Shown here: positions 26,527 through 34,040 of the stretch, piece by piece
Numbering within the stretch: position 1 is the first letter of the stretch
Layout: every line of letters begins with the position of its first letter
From: Chloroflexota bacterium
GTDB lineage: Bacteria; Chloroflexota; UBA6077; SHYK01
DNA length: 64,000 nucleotides
Assembly (NCBI GenBank): GCA_009692845.1
Contig: SHYK01000001.1
Span: 244,400 to 308,399, forward strand
Reading direction: 5' to 3'
Notes under the pieces: model-generated
The model's input: the letters and a program-made list of their open reading frames with translations, nothing else
What the model was told of the DNA's origin: nothing
Databases searched by the model: none
Translations under genes and position numbers: made by a program

Positions 26527-27693
26527 TTATCCGACTGGCTTGCGTGGGGGAGACTCAGCGAGCTGCAGGACGCTGAACCGATCGATCATTCCCACCAGAT
26601 GACCGTCTTCTACGACCGGCAGCTGGTTCAGATGTCGGTTGGCCATGTGGCGAACGGCCTCTTCCAAGGGCTCTTGCGGGGAAACTGTCACAAGTACTGT
26701 GGCCGGAGTCATCACATCGCCGGCCGTACGGTGGGCTCGCTCTTTGGCGGGCACTTTTGCCACGTCGCTGAAGGCGACCAGTCCGAGCAGAATGTCGTCG
26801 TCGCGGACGACGGCCACGGCTCGGTCCCGGCCCTGTCGGAGATGCTGAGAGGCGATCTCGTCGAGGGTCGTCCATAGCTGGACACTTTTTGGCCGGACGC
26901 TCATGACCCGGCTGACGGTGGCTCCGGCGAGGCGATCTTGGAGCAGGGTGCTACGCTGTACGCTCTTGGCGCCATTGTTAAGAAGGTAAGCGAGCATCAA
27001 TCCGACCAGGGGTATTCGGGGGTCGGTGGGTATCCACCTCGGGACCAGCGTCGATTCACGATCCGCTGAGAGGACCAGGAGGACCAGGCAGGCGGTGGCC
27101 ATGGTGCCGGCCAGGAGCCGCCCAAGGTTGACCGCAAGGTTGGTAGCCGAGACGAAGTCCCCGCGAATCTGCCAGATGATGCCCTGCAGAGCCCGGCCTC
27201 CATCGAGTGGCAACACGGGCAAGAGGTTGTAAGCGGCCAGCCACGCGTTAAGGAGGAATATAGCCTCCAAGAACAATGCGAGTGGTGGGCTGGGATTGGG
27301 CAGAAAAGTTTGCAGTGCAAGGGCCAGGCCAGCTACAAGCCCGCTGCAAAGTGGGCCGGCAATCGAGATGAAGACTACGTCAAGGGGTCTCTGTGGCTCT
27401 TGAGGAATGTCGGCGGTCCCACCGAACAACCTCATAGTGATGATCTGAGCTGGGATGCCTCGGTGCCTAGCGACGAAGCAATGACCCAGCTCATGCGCAA
27501 TGGTGGAGAGGTAGAGAGCCAGGGTCGAAATGAACGCGACCGACCACAAGGTTATCGGCTGTTCGTTGTGGAGGGCGGCCGGAAGGTAAACGAGGGCCAG
27601 AAAAAAGACCAGCAATGTGAAGGCGATCGCCGCCGACATCCGAGCTTGGATGGCGACGCCGCCCACAGTAGCGACGTTGAAAATGCGGGGCAC
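26527..27693 (-). CDS. Site-2-type (M50) intramembrane zinc metalloprotease with CBS domains
   Basis: 388 residues from a GTG start. Membrane segments about 1-240 carry the zinc motif in 'IAHELGHCFVARHRG' and the third ligand in 'LLPVLPLDGGRALQG', both characteristic of M50 peptidases. These cut transmembrane substrates such as anti-sigma factors. The C-terminus has a CBS pair ('VMSVRPKSVQLWTTLDEI' and 'VMTPATVLVTVSPQEPL'), domains that bind adenine nucleotides and may gate activity. It is transcribed convergently to rpoD and divergently from rpsP. The substrate is not evident from context; no anti-sigma gene is nearby. Confidence 0.92.
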   Translation of the reverse strand: MPRIFNVATVGGVAIQARMSAAIAFTLLVFFLALVYLPAALHNEQPITLWSVAFISTLALYLSTIAHELGHCFVARHRGIPAQIITMRLFGGTADIPQEPQRPLDVVFISIAGPLCSGLVAGLALALQTFLPNPSPPLALFLEAIFLLNAWLAAYNLLPVLPLDGGRALQGIIWQIRGDFVSATNLAVNLGRLLAGTMATACLVLLVLSADRESTLVPRWIPTDPRIPLVGLMLAYLLNNGAKSVQRSTLLQDRLAGATVSRVMSVRPKSVQLWTTLDEIASQHLRQGRDRAVAVVRDDDILLGLVAFSDVAKVPAKERAHRTAGDVMTPATVLVTVSPQEPLEEAVRHMANRHLNQLPVVEDGHLVGMIDRFSVLQLAESPPRKPVG

Positions 27694-27704
27694 ACGAACT
27701 CCAA

Positions 27705-27733
27705 CTGAATCGAGGTTGCTTCGAAGGTATAAT
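27705..27733 (+). promoter_or_regulatory. Promoter for rpsP-khpA
   Basis: CTGAAT (27705-27710), 17-base spacer, TATAAT (27728-27733), about 45 bases upstream of the rpsP ATG. A small GGCGG/CCGCC hairpin lies between promoter and start codon. Confidence 0.6.
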
Positions 27734-27777
27734 ACCCGCTCAACGTGGCGGTAATAGCCGCCGATCTGGGGGTCATA

Positions 27778-28041
27778 ATGCTCCGAATTCGGTTGCGGCG
27801 CACGGGCGCGAAAAAGCAGCCGCGATATCGTGTCGTCGTCGCCGAGGCACGAACCCGCCGAGATGGCGCGTTCGTGGATAACCTAGGATTTTATAATCCG
27901 CTCACGGAGCCCGCGACGTTTGAGATTGATGCGGACAAAGTGAGGCTGTGGTTGTCAAAAGGAGCGAGTCCTTCGGATACGGTGGTCAGACTCCTGCGCA
28001 AGGTGGGAGTTATCGTGGGTGAGGCGACGGCCAAGCCATGA
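27778..28041 (+). CDS. rpsP: 30S ribosomal protein S16
   Basis: 87 residues starting 'MLRIRLRRTGAKKQPRYRVV', the conserved S16 N-terminus, with 'GAFVDNLGFYNPL' further on. S16 binds 16S rRNA in the 30S body and is an early assembly protein. ATG 27778 is chosen because the family begins there; the frame is open upstream. The last four bases overlap the khpA start (ATGA), a common rpsP-khpA pairing. Confidence 0.97.
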   Translation: MLRIRLRRTGAKKQPRYRVVVAEARTRRDGAFVDNLGFYNPLTEPATFEIDADKVRLWLSKGASPSDTVVRLLRKVGVIVGEATAKP

Positions 28042-28265
28042 AGGAATTTCTGGAATATGTCACCCGTCTGCTGGCGGAGGCTCCCGATCAGGTTGAGGTG
28101 GCGGAGACCGTCGATGGAACGAACGTTACATACGAGCTGTCAGTGGCCCCAAGTGACGTTGGTCGGATCATTGGGCGCGAAGGGCGAGTAATCCGGGCCA
28201 TTCGTGGGGTGCTAAGGGCGGCGGGGGCGAGACAAGGTCTACGGGTGTCCCTCCAGGTTCGTTAA
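28038..28265 (+). CDS. khpA: KH-domain RNA-binding protein KhpA
   Basis: 75 residues forming a single KH domain with the GxxG loop in 'GRIIGREGRVIRAIRGVL'. KhpA (YlqC) heterodimerises with KhpB/EloR in Gram-positives and affects cell division and RNA-level regulation. It overlaps rpsP by four bases. In many genomes rimM and trmD follow directly; here rimM is separated by a 220-base gap. Confidence 0.93.
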   Translation: MKEFLEYVTRLLAEAPDQVEVAETVDGTNVTYELSVAPSDVGRIIGREGRVIRAIRGVLRAAGARQGLRVSLQVR

Positions 28266-28485
28266 CCTTAAAAGGATGGCAGACCGAATGCGGGCTGAGC
28301 GAGGGGTTCACTCGCCCGTAGGTGCGCCTTGGTTAGCAACTGGTCCCCGGCTCAGTGCGAGCGTCATTGGCTCTATTGACGGGCCTTTTTCAACGCCGGG
28401 CCGTCCCGTCTAAACTCCCCGCTGTCCTTTCGACACCTAGCAGAGGCACTGATAGACGGCAACCAATGGTGAGGCAAACGAAAGC
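28266..28485 (+). other. Structured 220-base gap upstream of rimM
   Basis: No gene. Possible stem CTGAGC (28295-28300) with GCTCAG (28350-28355), continued by GGGG/CCCC. An alternative stem GCGAG (28299-28303) with CTCGC (28311-28315) excludes it. A weak hairpin CGTCA (28362-28366) with TGACG (28377-28381) is followed closely by T5 (28386-28390) and resembles a terminator. This could be the end of the rpsP-khpA unit or an attenuated leader of rimM. The SRP RNA loop sequence was looked for and not found. Confidence 0.35.
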
Positions 28486-28989
28486 GTGAAATCGGACGGC
28501 TACATCGCCGTGGCACTGGCAACGAGCCCGCAGGGCGTACAGGGTGAACTGCGATGCCAGCTCCTGACTGATTTCCCTGAGCGTTTCAACTACACCAAGC
28601 GGATGTTTGCCGGCGATGAGTACCGAGAAGTGCTCGTGGAGCGAGCGAGGCTTCACCGGGGCGGCGTGGTGCTGAAGCTAGCCGGCGTCAATGACCGGGA
28701 TGCGGCCGCCTTGATGGTCGGATCGTTGTTCTACGTGCCTGAGACTGAAGCTGTCAGGCTCCCGCCCGGAACATTTTTTTGGCACCAGATCATTGGTCTG
28801 AGGGTCCAAACGCAAGACGGCCAAGATATTGGGCATGTTGTCGAGATTCTGGCCACCGGGAGTAACGATGTGTACATCGTCGATGCTGGAGGGCGTGAGA
28901 TACTGATTCCGGCGACGAAGGAAGTGGTTCTTTCCATTGATACCCAGCAGGGGATCATGATCGTGGAGATCATGGAAGGCTTGTTGTAG
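28486..28989 (+). CDS. rimM: 16S rRNA processing protein RimM
   Basis: 167 residues from a GTG start. RimM binds S19 and helps 30S head maturation. The N-terminal barrel has 'GYIAVALATSPQGVQGELRC' in place of the usual 'GxxGxRGE' strand. The linker reads 'FFWHQIIGLRV', and the PRC-barrel part ends 'EILIPATKEVVLSID'. trmD and rplS, normally next, are absent; recO follows after 45 bases. Confidence 0.93.
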   Translation: MKSDGYIAVALATSPQGVQGELRCQLLTDFPERFNYTKRMFAGDEYREVLVERARLHRGGVVLKLAGVNDRDAAALMVGSLFYVPETEAVRLPPGTFFWHQIIGLRVQTQDGQDIGHVVEILATGSNDVYIVDAGGREILIPATKEVVLSIDTQQGIMIVEIMEGLL

Positions 28990-29034
28990 GGCGGTTGAGC
29001 GGTTCGGGTGACACTTTCAGACCGTGGAGAATGA

Positions 29035-29805
29035 TTGCGCGCACACGTCTACTCGACCGAGGGCATAACGCTTCGGCGCATGGACTTTGGGGAAGCAGAT
29101 CGTATCCTCACTGTGTTGACGCCTTTCCTGGGCAAGGTCCGACTGATCGCCAAAGGGGTCCGTCGTCCCACCAGCCGGATGGCTGGTCACGTAGAACTGT
29201 TTAGCCACGCTCAACTTCAGGCCGCGCGGGGACGCGATCTTGATGTACTGACTCAGGCATCAACCATCGAGCCATTTCGGTCGGTTCGCGAGAACATGGT
29301 GAAGGCGGCCCATGGATTTCAGTTGGTCGAGCTTGCAGACGGCTTCATGCAAGATGGTGACGCACATCCGGCAGTCTTCCGACTGTTGCTCGCGGGGCTG
29401 GGAGCGCTCGCGGGAGACGAATATCCTGCGCCATTCGTGGCGCGGTGGTATGAGATTCAGCTGCTCGCCGAGGTCGGCTACCGACCGGATCTCGCAAGCT
29501 GCGTCCGCTGCCGAGCGACGATCGCAGCCGCAGTCAACGGATACAGCGTGATGCTGGGCGGTGCGCTGTGTCCGGCGTGTGCCGCGTTGGTCCCGGATGG
29601 ACTGTTCGTGGGGGCGGACGCGATGAAGCTGCTCCGTTTTCTGCAACGAACGGCTCATGCGCAGCTGCATCCGATAGCGGTGCCGGAGCCGGTATTTGCC
29701 GAGGCCGAACAGGTTCTCCGTCGCCATATCGAATTTGCCCTAGAGCGCCGACTCCGCTCGAGTGACTTCGTCCGGCAGGTTTCGCAGCTCCAAGCAGGCG
29801 TCTAG
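29035..29805 (+). CDS. recO: DNA repair protein RecO
   Basis: 256 residues from a TTG start preceded by GTGGAG. RecO works with RecR (encoded at 31815-32414) to load RecA on SSB-coated DNA. The N-terminal OB fold reads 'TEGITLRRMDFGEADRILTV' and 'GKVRLIAKGVRRPTSRMAGH'. A four-cysteine zinc site is formed by 'CVRCRA' and 'CPACAA'. The gene sits two bases from dnaX in a recO-dnaX-ybaB-recR cluster devoted to replication and repair. Confidence 0.94.
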   Translation: MRAHVYSTEGITLRRMDFGEADRILTVLTPFLGKVRLIAKGVRRPTSRMAGHVELFSHAQLQAARGRDLDVLTQASTIEPFRSVRENMVKAAHGFQLVELADGFMQDGDAHPAVFRLLLAGLGALAGDEYPAPFVARWYEIQLLAEVGYRPDLASCVRCRATIAAAVNGYSVMLGGALCPACAALVPDGLFVGADAMKLLRFLQRTAHAQLHPIAVPEPVFAEAEQVLRRHIEFALERRLRSSDFVRQVSQLQAGV

Positions 29806-29806
29806 C

Positions 29807-31453
29807 GTGCCAGAAGCCTCGCGCTCACTCTACCTCCGTTGGCGACCCAAGCGATTCGGTGACGTGATTGCCCAGGACCACGTCACCAGGACGCTTCGGA
29901 ACGCGGTCGCGCGCGGCACAGTCACCCATGCCTACCTCCTTTGTGGGCCTCGGGGCACCGGGAAGACCAGCATCGCTCGAATTCTCTACCGGGCAATTAA
30001 TTGTCTGGAGCCGATCGATGGGGAGCCGTGTGGTTCCTGCACCTCGTGCAAAGCGGCCGATGAGGGCCGCGCGGTCGATCTCATCGAGATGGACGCCGCG
30101 TCTCACGGGGGGATTGACGACGTGCGAGATTTGCGGGAGCGCGTTTACTTTGCCCCGGTTGACGCGAAGACGAAGGTCTACATCGTGGATGAAGCTCACC
30201 AGCTCACAGCGCGAGCATGGGATGCCTTCCTGAAGACTCTCGAAGAACCCCCTCCGAGAACGGTATTTGTCCTGGCGACGACCGAGGCGCACCGGGTTCC
30301 GGCGACCATAGTGTCGCGATGTCAGCGGTTCGACCTGCGGCGTATCCCGCGAGGCGGGCTCGAGAAGCAGCTCGAAAGCATCGCCCGAAGCGAAGGCATT
30401 GTCTTGGACAGCGGTGTGGCCGAACGTTTGGCACGTCTGGCCCAGGGAAGCCTGCGCGATGGTGAAAGCATGCTCGAGCAGGTCGCAGCCTTCGGGGGCA
30501 GATCGGTCAGCATGGAAGCTGCGCGAACGGTTCTGGGGCTCGTTCGGGGTGACGCACTCCGGGCATACCTGGATGCCTTGTCAGTGGGCGACTCGGCTCG
30601 CGGACTCGAGCTCCTCGAGCAAATTTCCGAAGAAGGCGCTGACCTCCGCCAATTCTTGGATGAAGTGGTCTTCTACCTCCGGGGCGCGCTGCTCGCCCGC
30701 TCAGGCGCGGGGCCCAGTCTTGAAATCCAGTTCGGCCATGACGAGCGGGTTTGGTTAGAAGAGCTGGCTACTAGATGGGCACCCGGCCAGGTGCTAGGCA
30801 TGCTGCGGTCATTCAGCGAGATCGACAGTCGGGGACGCGACGAGCATCATGTTCTGGTTCGGGCAGAATTAGTTACGGCGTGGGCAGCCGGACTCATTGA
30901 AGCAACGTGGCGTGGTCCAACACCGGAGAAGGAACCTTGGGAGGGCCCTTCCGCGGTGCTGGTCAGCGCCCACCCATCGCGGGGGCAGGCTGCTGAAGCA
31001 GGCGGCTTGCCTGTTGACGCGTCCGCACCGAATGAGCTTCTGGCGGGGGTTCGACATGCTGAGGCCGAAGCGCTGCGAGAACCAGATTCACCGACAGCGC
31101 TGTCACTCGCGGTCGTCCAGGCAGAATGGCCGAGGATAGCAGACAATTTCCAAGGGAGCTTACTGATAAAGGTCCGGCTGCGCGGCGTGCAGCCGGTGGC
31201 GCTCCAAGAGAATGTTGTCACCCTGGGGGGAGAGCTGGACTTGCTGGACCTGCAGAAGCTCGAGGCGCCCGAGTGCCGAGCTTCCATTGAAGCGGCGTTC
31301 GCAGCAGCCTTCCGCGTGCCGCTCAAGATCCGTTTTGCGGCGACAGAAGGCACCGCGGCGGGGGGCGAGACGCAAGTCAGGGATGAAGGCCCATCAGCCC
31401 TGGCTGAGCTGGGAACGAGCCTTTTCGGCGGAACGCTCTTACCCGAAGCGTGA
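29807..31453 (+). CDS. dnaX: DNA polymerase III subunit gamma/tau
   Basis: 548 residues from GTG 29807, one base after the recO stop. Clamp-loader AAA+ subunit. 'RPKRFGDVIAQDHVTRTL' is the conserved N-terminus. The P-loop is 'GPRGTGKTS', with zinc ligands in 'CLEPIDGEPCGSCTSC'. The Walker B region reads 'KVYIVDEAHQLTARAWDAFL' and the sensor/arginine-finger part 'TEAHRVPATIVSRCQRF'. Domain III follows to about residue 370. The tau-like C-terminal part is low in conservation. I saw no A-rich slippery site that would give a short gamma form. Confidence 0.94.
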   Translation: MPEASRSLYLRWRPKRFGDVIAQDHVTRTLRNAVARGTVTHAYLLCGPRGTGKTSIARILYRAINCLEPIDGEPCGSCTSCKAADEGRAVDLIEMDAASHGGIDDVRDLRERVYFAPVDAKTKVYIVDEAHQLTARAWDAFLKTLEEPPPRTVFVLATTEAHRVPATIVSRCQRFDLRRIPRGGLEKQLESIARSEGIVLDSGVAERLARLAQGSLRDGESMLEQVAAFGGRSVSMEAARTVLGLVRGDALRAYLDALSVGDSARGLELLEQISEEGADLRQFLDEVVFYLRGALLARSGAGPSLEIQFGHDERVWLEELATRWAPGQVLGMLRSFSEIDSRGRDEHHVLVRAELVTAWAAGLIEATWRGPTPEKEPWEGPSAVLVSAHPSRGQAAEAGGLPVDASAPNELLAGVRHAEAEALREPDSPTALSLAVVQAEWPRIADNFQGSLLIKVRLRGVQPVALQENVVTLGGELDLLDLQKLEAPECRASIEAAFAAAFRVPLKIRFAATEGTAAGGETQVRDEGPSALAELGTSLFGGTLLPEA

Positions 31454-31515
31454 GCCAGGACGCTGGTGGGCGCCTCGGGTAGCGCGAGATGGAATGAAGG
31501 AGGAGCTCGACGACA

Positions 31516-31812
31516 ATGTTCAACCAACGAATGATGCGCCAAATGCAGGGCCGATTGGAAAAGATCAATCAGGAGTTGGCGATGACGCAGGTGGAGGCGA
31601 CGGCCGGGGGAGGCGTGGTCAAGGCGGTTGCGAATGGGCAACAGCAGCTCATATCGGTTGAGATCGATAGCTCAGTGGTGGATCCGGAGGATATCGAGAT
31701 GCTCCAAGATCTCATCTTGGCGGCGGTGAACGAAGCGTTAAACCAGTCTCGCGACCTTGCCACGAAACGCCTATCGAGCGTGACTGGCGGGCTCGGAATT
31801 CCGGGTCTCTAG
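31516..31812 (+). CDS. ybaB: Nucleoid-associated protein YbaB/EbfC family
   Basis: 98 residues. Coiled-coil N-terminal helix 'MRQMQGRLEKINQELA', then 'VEATAGGGVVKAVANGQQQL' and 'VVDPEDIEMLQDLILAAVNE', the family core. YbaB dimers bind DNA. The dnaX-ybaB-recR order is widely conserved; recR begins two bases after this stop. A GGAGGAG site precedes the ATG. Confidence 0.95.
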   Translation: MFNQRMMRQMQGRLEKINQELAMTQVEATAGGGVVKAVANGQQQLISVEIDSSVVDPEDIEMLQDLILAAVNEALNQSRDLATKRLSSVTGGLGIPGL

Positions 31813-31814
31813 CC

Positions 31815-32414
31815 GTGTATGGCAGTATCGAACCAGTCGCACGGCTTGTGGAAGCGCTTTCTCGATTGCCGGGGGTAGGGCCCAAGAGCGCCCAGCGGCT
31901 GGCCTTTTTTCTGCTGCGACAGCCTCCAGAGTTTTCGCAGAATCTGGCTGAGGCAATCGTGGAAATGCGATCCACCGTGGTTTTTTGCACGACCTGTTTT
32001 CACATCACGGCTGAAAGTCCCTGCCAGATTTGTCAGGATTCCCGCCGCGACCGCACACTCCTGTGCGTGGTCGAAGAGCCCTTGGACGTGCTGGCATTTG
32101 AGCGGACCATGCGATTCCGGGGTCTCTATCACGTCCTGCACGGAGCCCTTTCTCCCATAGAAGGGGTAGGTCCCGACGATCTGAAAATTGGACCGCTGCT
32201 CGCTAGATTGCGCGCTGGCGAGGTGCGGGAAGTGATCCTCGCCACCAACCCGAATGTCGAAGGAGACACCACGTCCCAATACCTGAGCCAGTTGCTCAGG
32301 CCTTTCGAGGTCCGGGTGACCCAGATTGCTCGAGGGCTCCCGGTCGGGGGCGATCTCGAGTACGCCGACGAGGTGACACTCGCGCAGGCGATGGAGAATC
32401 GGCGAGAGATGTAG
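31815..32414 (+). CDS. recR: Recombination protein RecR
   Basis: 199 residues from GTG. Helix-hairpin-helix 'RLPGVGPKSAQRLAFFLL', a four-cysteine zinc finger 'CTTCFHITAESPCQIC', then a TOPRIM domain starting 'LLCVVEEPLDVLAFE'. The Walker-like C-terminus has 'ARGLPVGGDLEYADEVTL'. It partners RecO and RecF in gap repair. All standard elements are present. Confidence 0.97.
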   Translation: MYGSIEPVARLVEALSRLPGVGPKSAQRLAFFLLRQPPEFSQNLAEAIVEMRSTVVFCTTCFHITAESPCQICQDSRRDRTLLCVVEEPLDVLAFERTMRFRGLYHVLHGALSPIEGVGPDDLKIGPLLARLRAGEVREVILATNPNVEGDTTSQYLSQLLRPFEVRVTQIARGLPVGGDLEYADEVTLAQAMENRREM

Positions 32415-32465
32415 CTGCCCGAGCGCTCCAGCCGGGGTGGAAATCGGTGTGGTGATCGGGCAAGG

Positions 32466-32471
32466 TATACT
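32466..32471 (+). promoter_or_regulatory. Candidate -10 box for the S1 gene
   Basis: TATACT 35 bases upstream of the start codon at 32506. There is no TG extension and no convincing -35 box, so support is modest. Confidence 0.35.
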
Positions 32472-32505
32472 CTGGAAACGCTAGCCGGTTCCTTCGAGGA
32501 AGCCG

Positions 32506-33855
32506 ATGGATGCTCCCGAGCTCCCTGATTCCCCCGAATCTCTAAATGAATCTAGCTCCAATCGCGAGATGGCAGACCTCCTCGCGGATTCACTCATGTC
32601 TTCCCAGCGGCCTCGCCGAGGAGATCTGGTAGAGGGCCAGGTGGTTTACGTCGGCCGCGAAGGCATCGTGGTGGACATCGGGACTAAGGCCGAAGCAGTT
32701 ATCCCGCCGCAAGAGATAGGCGAGCTCGATGCGGCCACCGTCGATGGTGTCCACGTTGGTGACACCATCATGGCGCGGGTTCTCGATGCCGAGGACGACG
32801 AGGGGAGGACGATCCTTTCGCTCGCTCAAGCGCTGGCGGATCGAGGCTGGCGTGATCTCCAGACGACCTTCGAAGAAGGCGCGACGGTCGAGGCGAAGGT
32901 GGTGGAGGTCAACCGAGGGGGTCTCGTCGTCGGAGTTCATGGTGTCCGCGGCTTTGTGCCGCTTTCCCACTTGGTCGGATCCTGGCATTCGACTGATTCT
33001 GACGAACCGATCGAGGTCAAGCTCGAGGCACGTAAGAATGAGCTCCTGTCGCTGAAAATCCTCGAGCTCGATCGTCGGCGCAACCGGCTCATCTTGTCCG
33101 AACGCGCGGCGGAGCACGAGCGTCGACTGAAGGAGCGTGATCGCCTGATCGAGGAGCTCCATGACGGGGAGATTCGATCAGGACGGGTGAGTAGCATCTC
33201 GGATTTCGGCGCATTCGTCGATCTCGGCGGTACCGACGGCCTTATCCACATCTCAGAGCTTTCGTGGGCTCCGGTCGGGCACCCTACTGAGGTCGTCCAG
33301 GTAGGGGAAAACGTCGACGTTCTGGTCCTGGGCGTTGATCGGGAAAAGCGAAAAATTTCACTGAGCTTGAAAAGGACCAAAGCGCAGCCGTGGGACACCG
33401 TCATGGAGCGGTACCAGGTCGGACAGATCGTCGAAGCCCAGGTTAGGAAATTGGCGACCTTCGGAGCCTTCGTCGAGATCGAGCCGGGGGTAGAGGGACT
33501 CATTCACATATCAGAACTTTCGGATCAGCGAATCGCCCATCCTAAGAATGTGGTGGACGAGGGGGACGTGATAACGGCCAAGATCCTACGCATTGAGCCC
33601 GATCGACACCGGTTGGGCTTGAGCTTGAAGCAGGCTCAGGCGGAGCAGGACACGGCCAGCTGGCAGGGAGTCCAGACTTCGTACGGAAGCGCGATGAGCA
33701 CCGTCGGGGAGATGTTCCCAACTGAGGCCGCGGCGCTCAATTGGAGTGGACAGGCCGGCGAGAGTATGGAGCGGGATCGCGTTGACCGATCGTCCGGTGA
33801 CGATAGCCCCGCTGAACCTGGTCCGGAGCTGGATGAACCGGTAGTTTCCACCTAG
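32506..33855 (+). CDS. rpsA: Ribosomal protein S1-like protein, four S1 domains
   Basis: 449 residues. Four S1 RNA-binding repeats begin near residues 38 ('GDLVEGQVVYVGREGIVVDI'), 125, 221 ('SGRVSSISDFGAFVDLGGTD') and 306 ('EAQVRKLATFGAFVEIEPG'). The last two have the canonical 'GLIHISELS'. Four domains are usual for S1 in Gram-positive-type bacteria; proteobacterial S1 has six. It recruits structured mRNA to 30S or acts as a general RNA-binding factor. The acidic N- and C-terminal tails have no assigned role. It stands alone with about 185 bases before clpC. Confidence 0.9.
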   Translation: MDAPELPDSPESLNESSSNREMADLLADSLMSSQRPRRGDLVEGQVVYVGREGIVVDIGTKAEAVIPPQEIGELDAATVDGVHVGDTIMARVLDAEDDEGRTILSLAQALADRGWRDLQTTFEEGATVEAKVVEVNRGGLVVGVHGVRGFVPLSHLVGSWHSTDSDEPIEVKLEARKNELLSLKILELDRRRNRLILSERAAEHERRLKERDRLIEELHDGEIRSGRVSSISDFGAFVDLGGTDGLIHISELSWAPVGHPTEVVQVGENVDVLVLGVDREKRKISLSLKRTKAQPWDTVMERYQVGQIVEAQVRKLATFGAFVEIEPGVEGLIHISELSDQRIAHPKNVVDEGDVITAKILRIEPDRHRLGLSLKQAQAEQDTASWQGVQTSYGSAMSTVGEMFPTEAAALNWSGQAGESMERDRVDRSSGDDSPAEPGPELDEPVVST

Positions 33856-33990
33856 GTTCCTCAAAGATTGCGGGCGAACGAGCGAGTTCTCCTGAACTTT
33901 CGGTTAGGAATGCCGAAGGTGGTAGGCAGAACGAGAGCGAAATGAGGCGCCGGGCCGGGTTACAGGCTCAGAGCACTCGGGTTCGCCCCG

Positions 33991-33996
33991 TATAAT
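33991..33996 (+). promoter_or_regulatory. Candidate -10 box for clpC
   Basis: A consensus TATAAT 45 bases upstream of the clpC ATG. The -35 position is weak. No CtsR heptad repeat or CIRCE element was recognised in the 185-base gap. Confidence 0.45.
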
Positions 33997-34040
33997 TGGA
34001 AGGCACACGGGCATGGGCCCGCCCCCCGGAGATAGATGCC

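Noticed and set aside
28266-28485. SRP (4.5S) RNA gene
   Set aside because: The conserved SRP RNA tetraloop and internal-loop sequence are absent.
29807-31453. Programmed frameshift in dnaX
   Set aside because: No A-rich slippery heptamer followed by a stem was seen, and the gene reads through in one frame.
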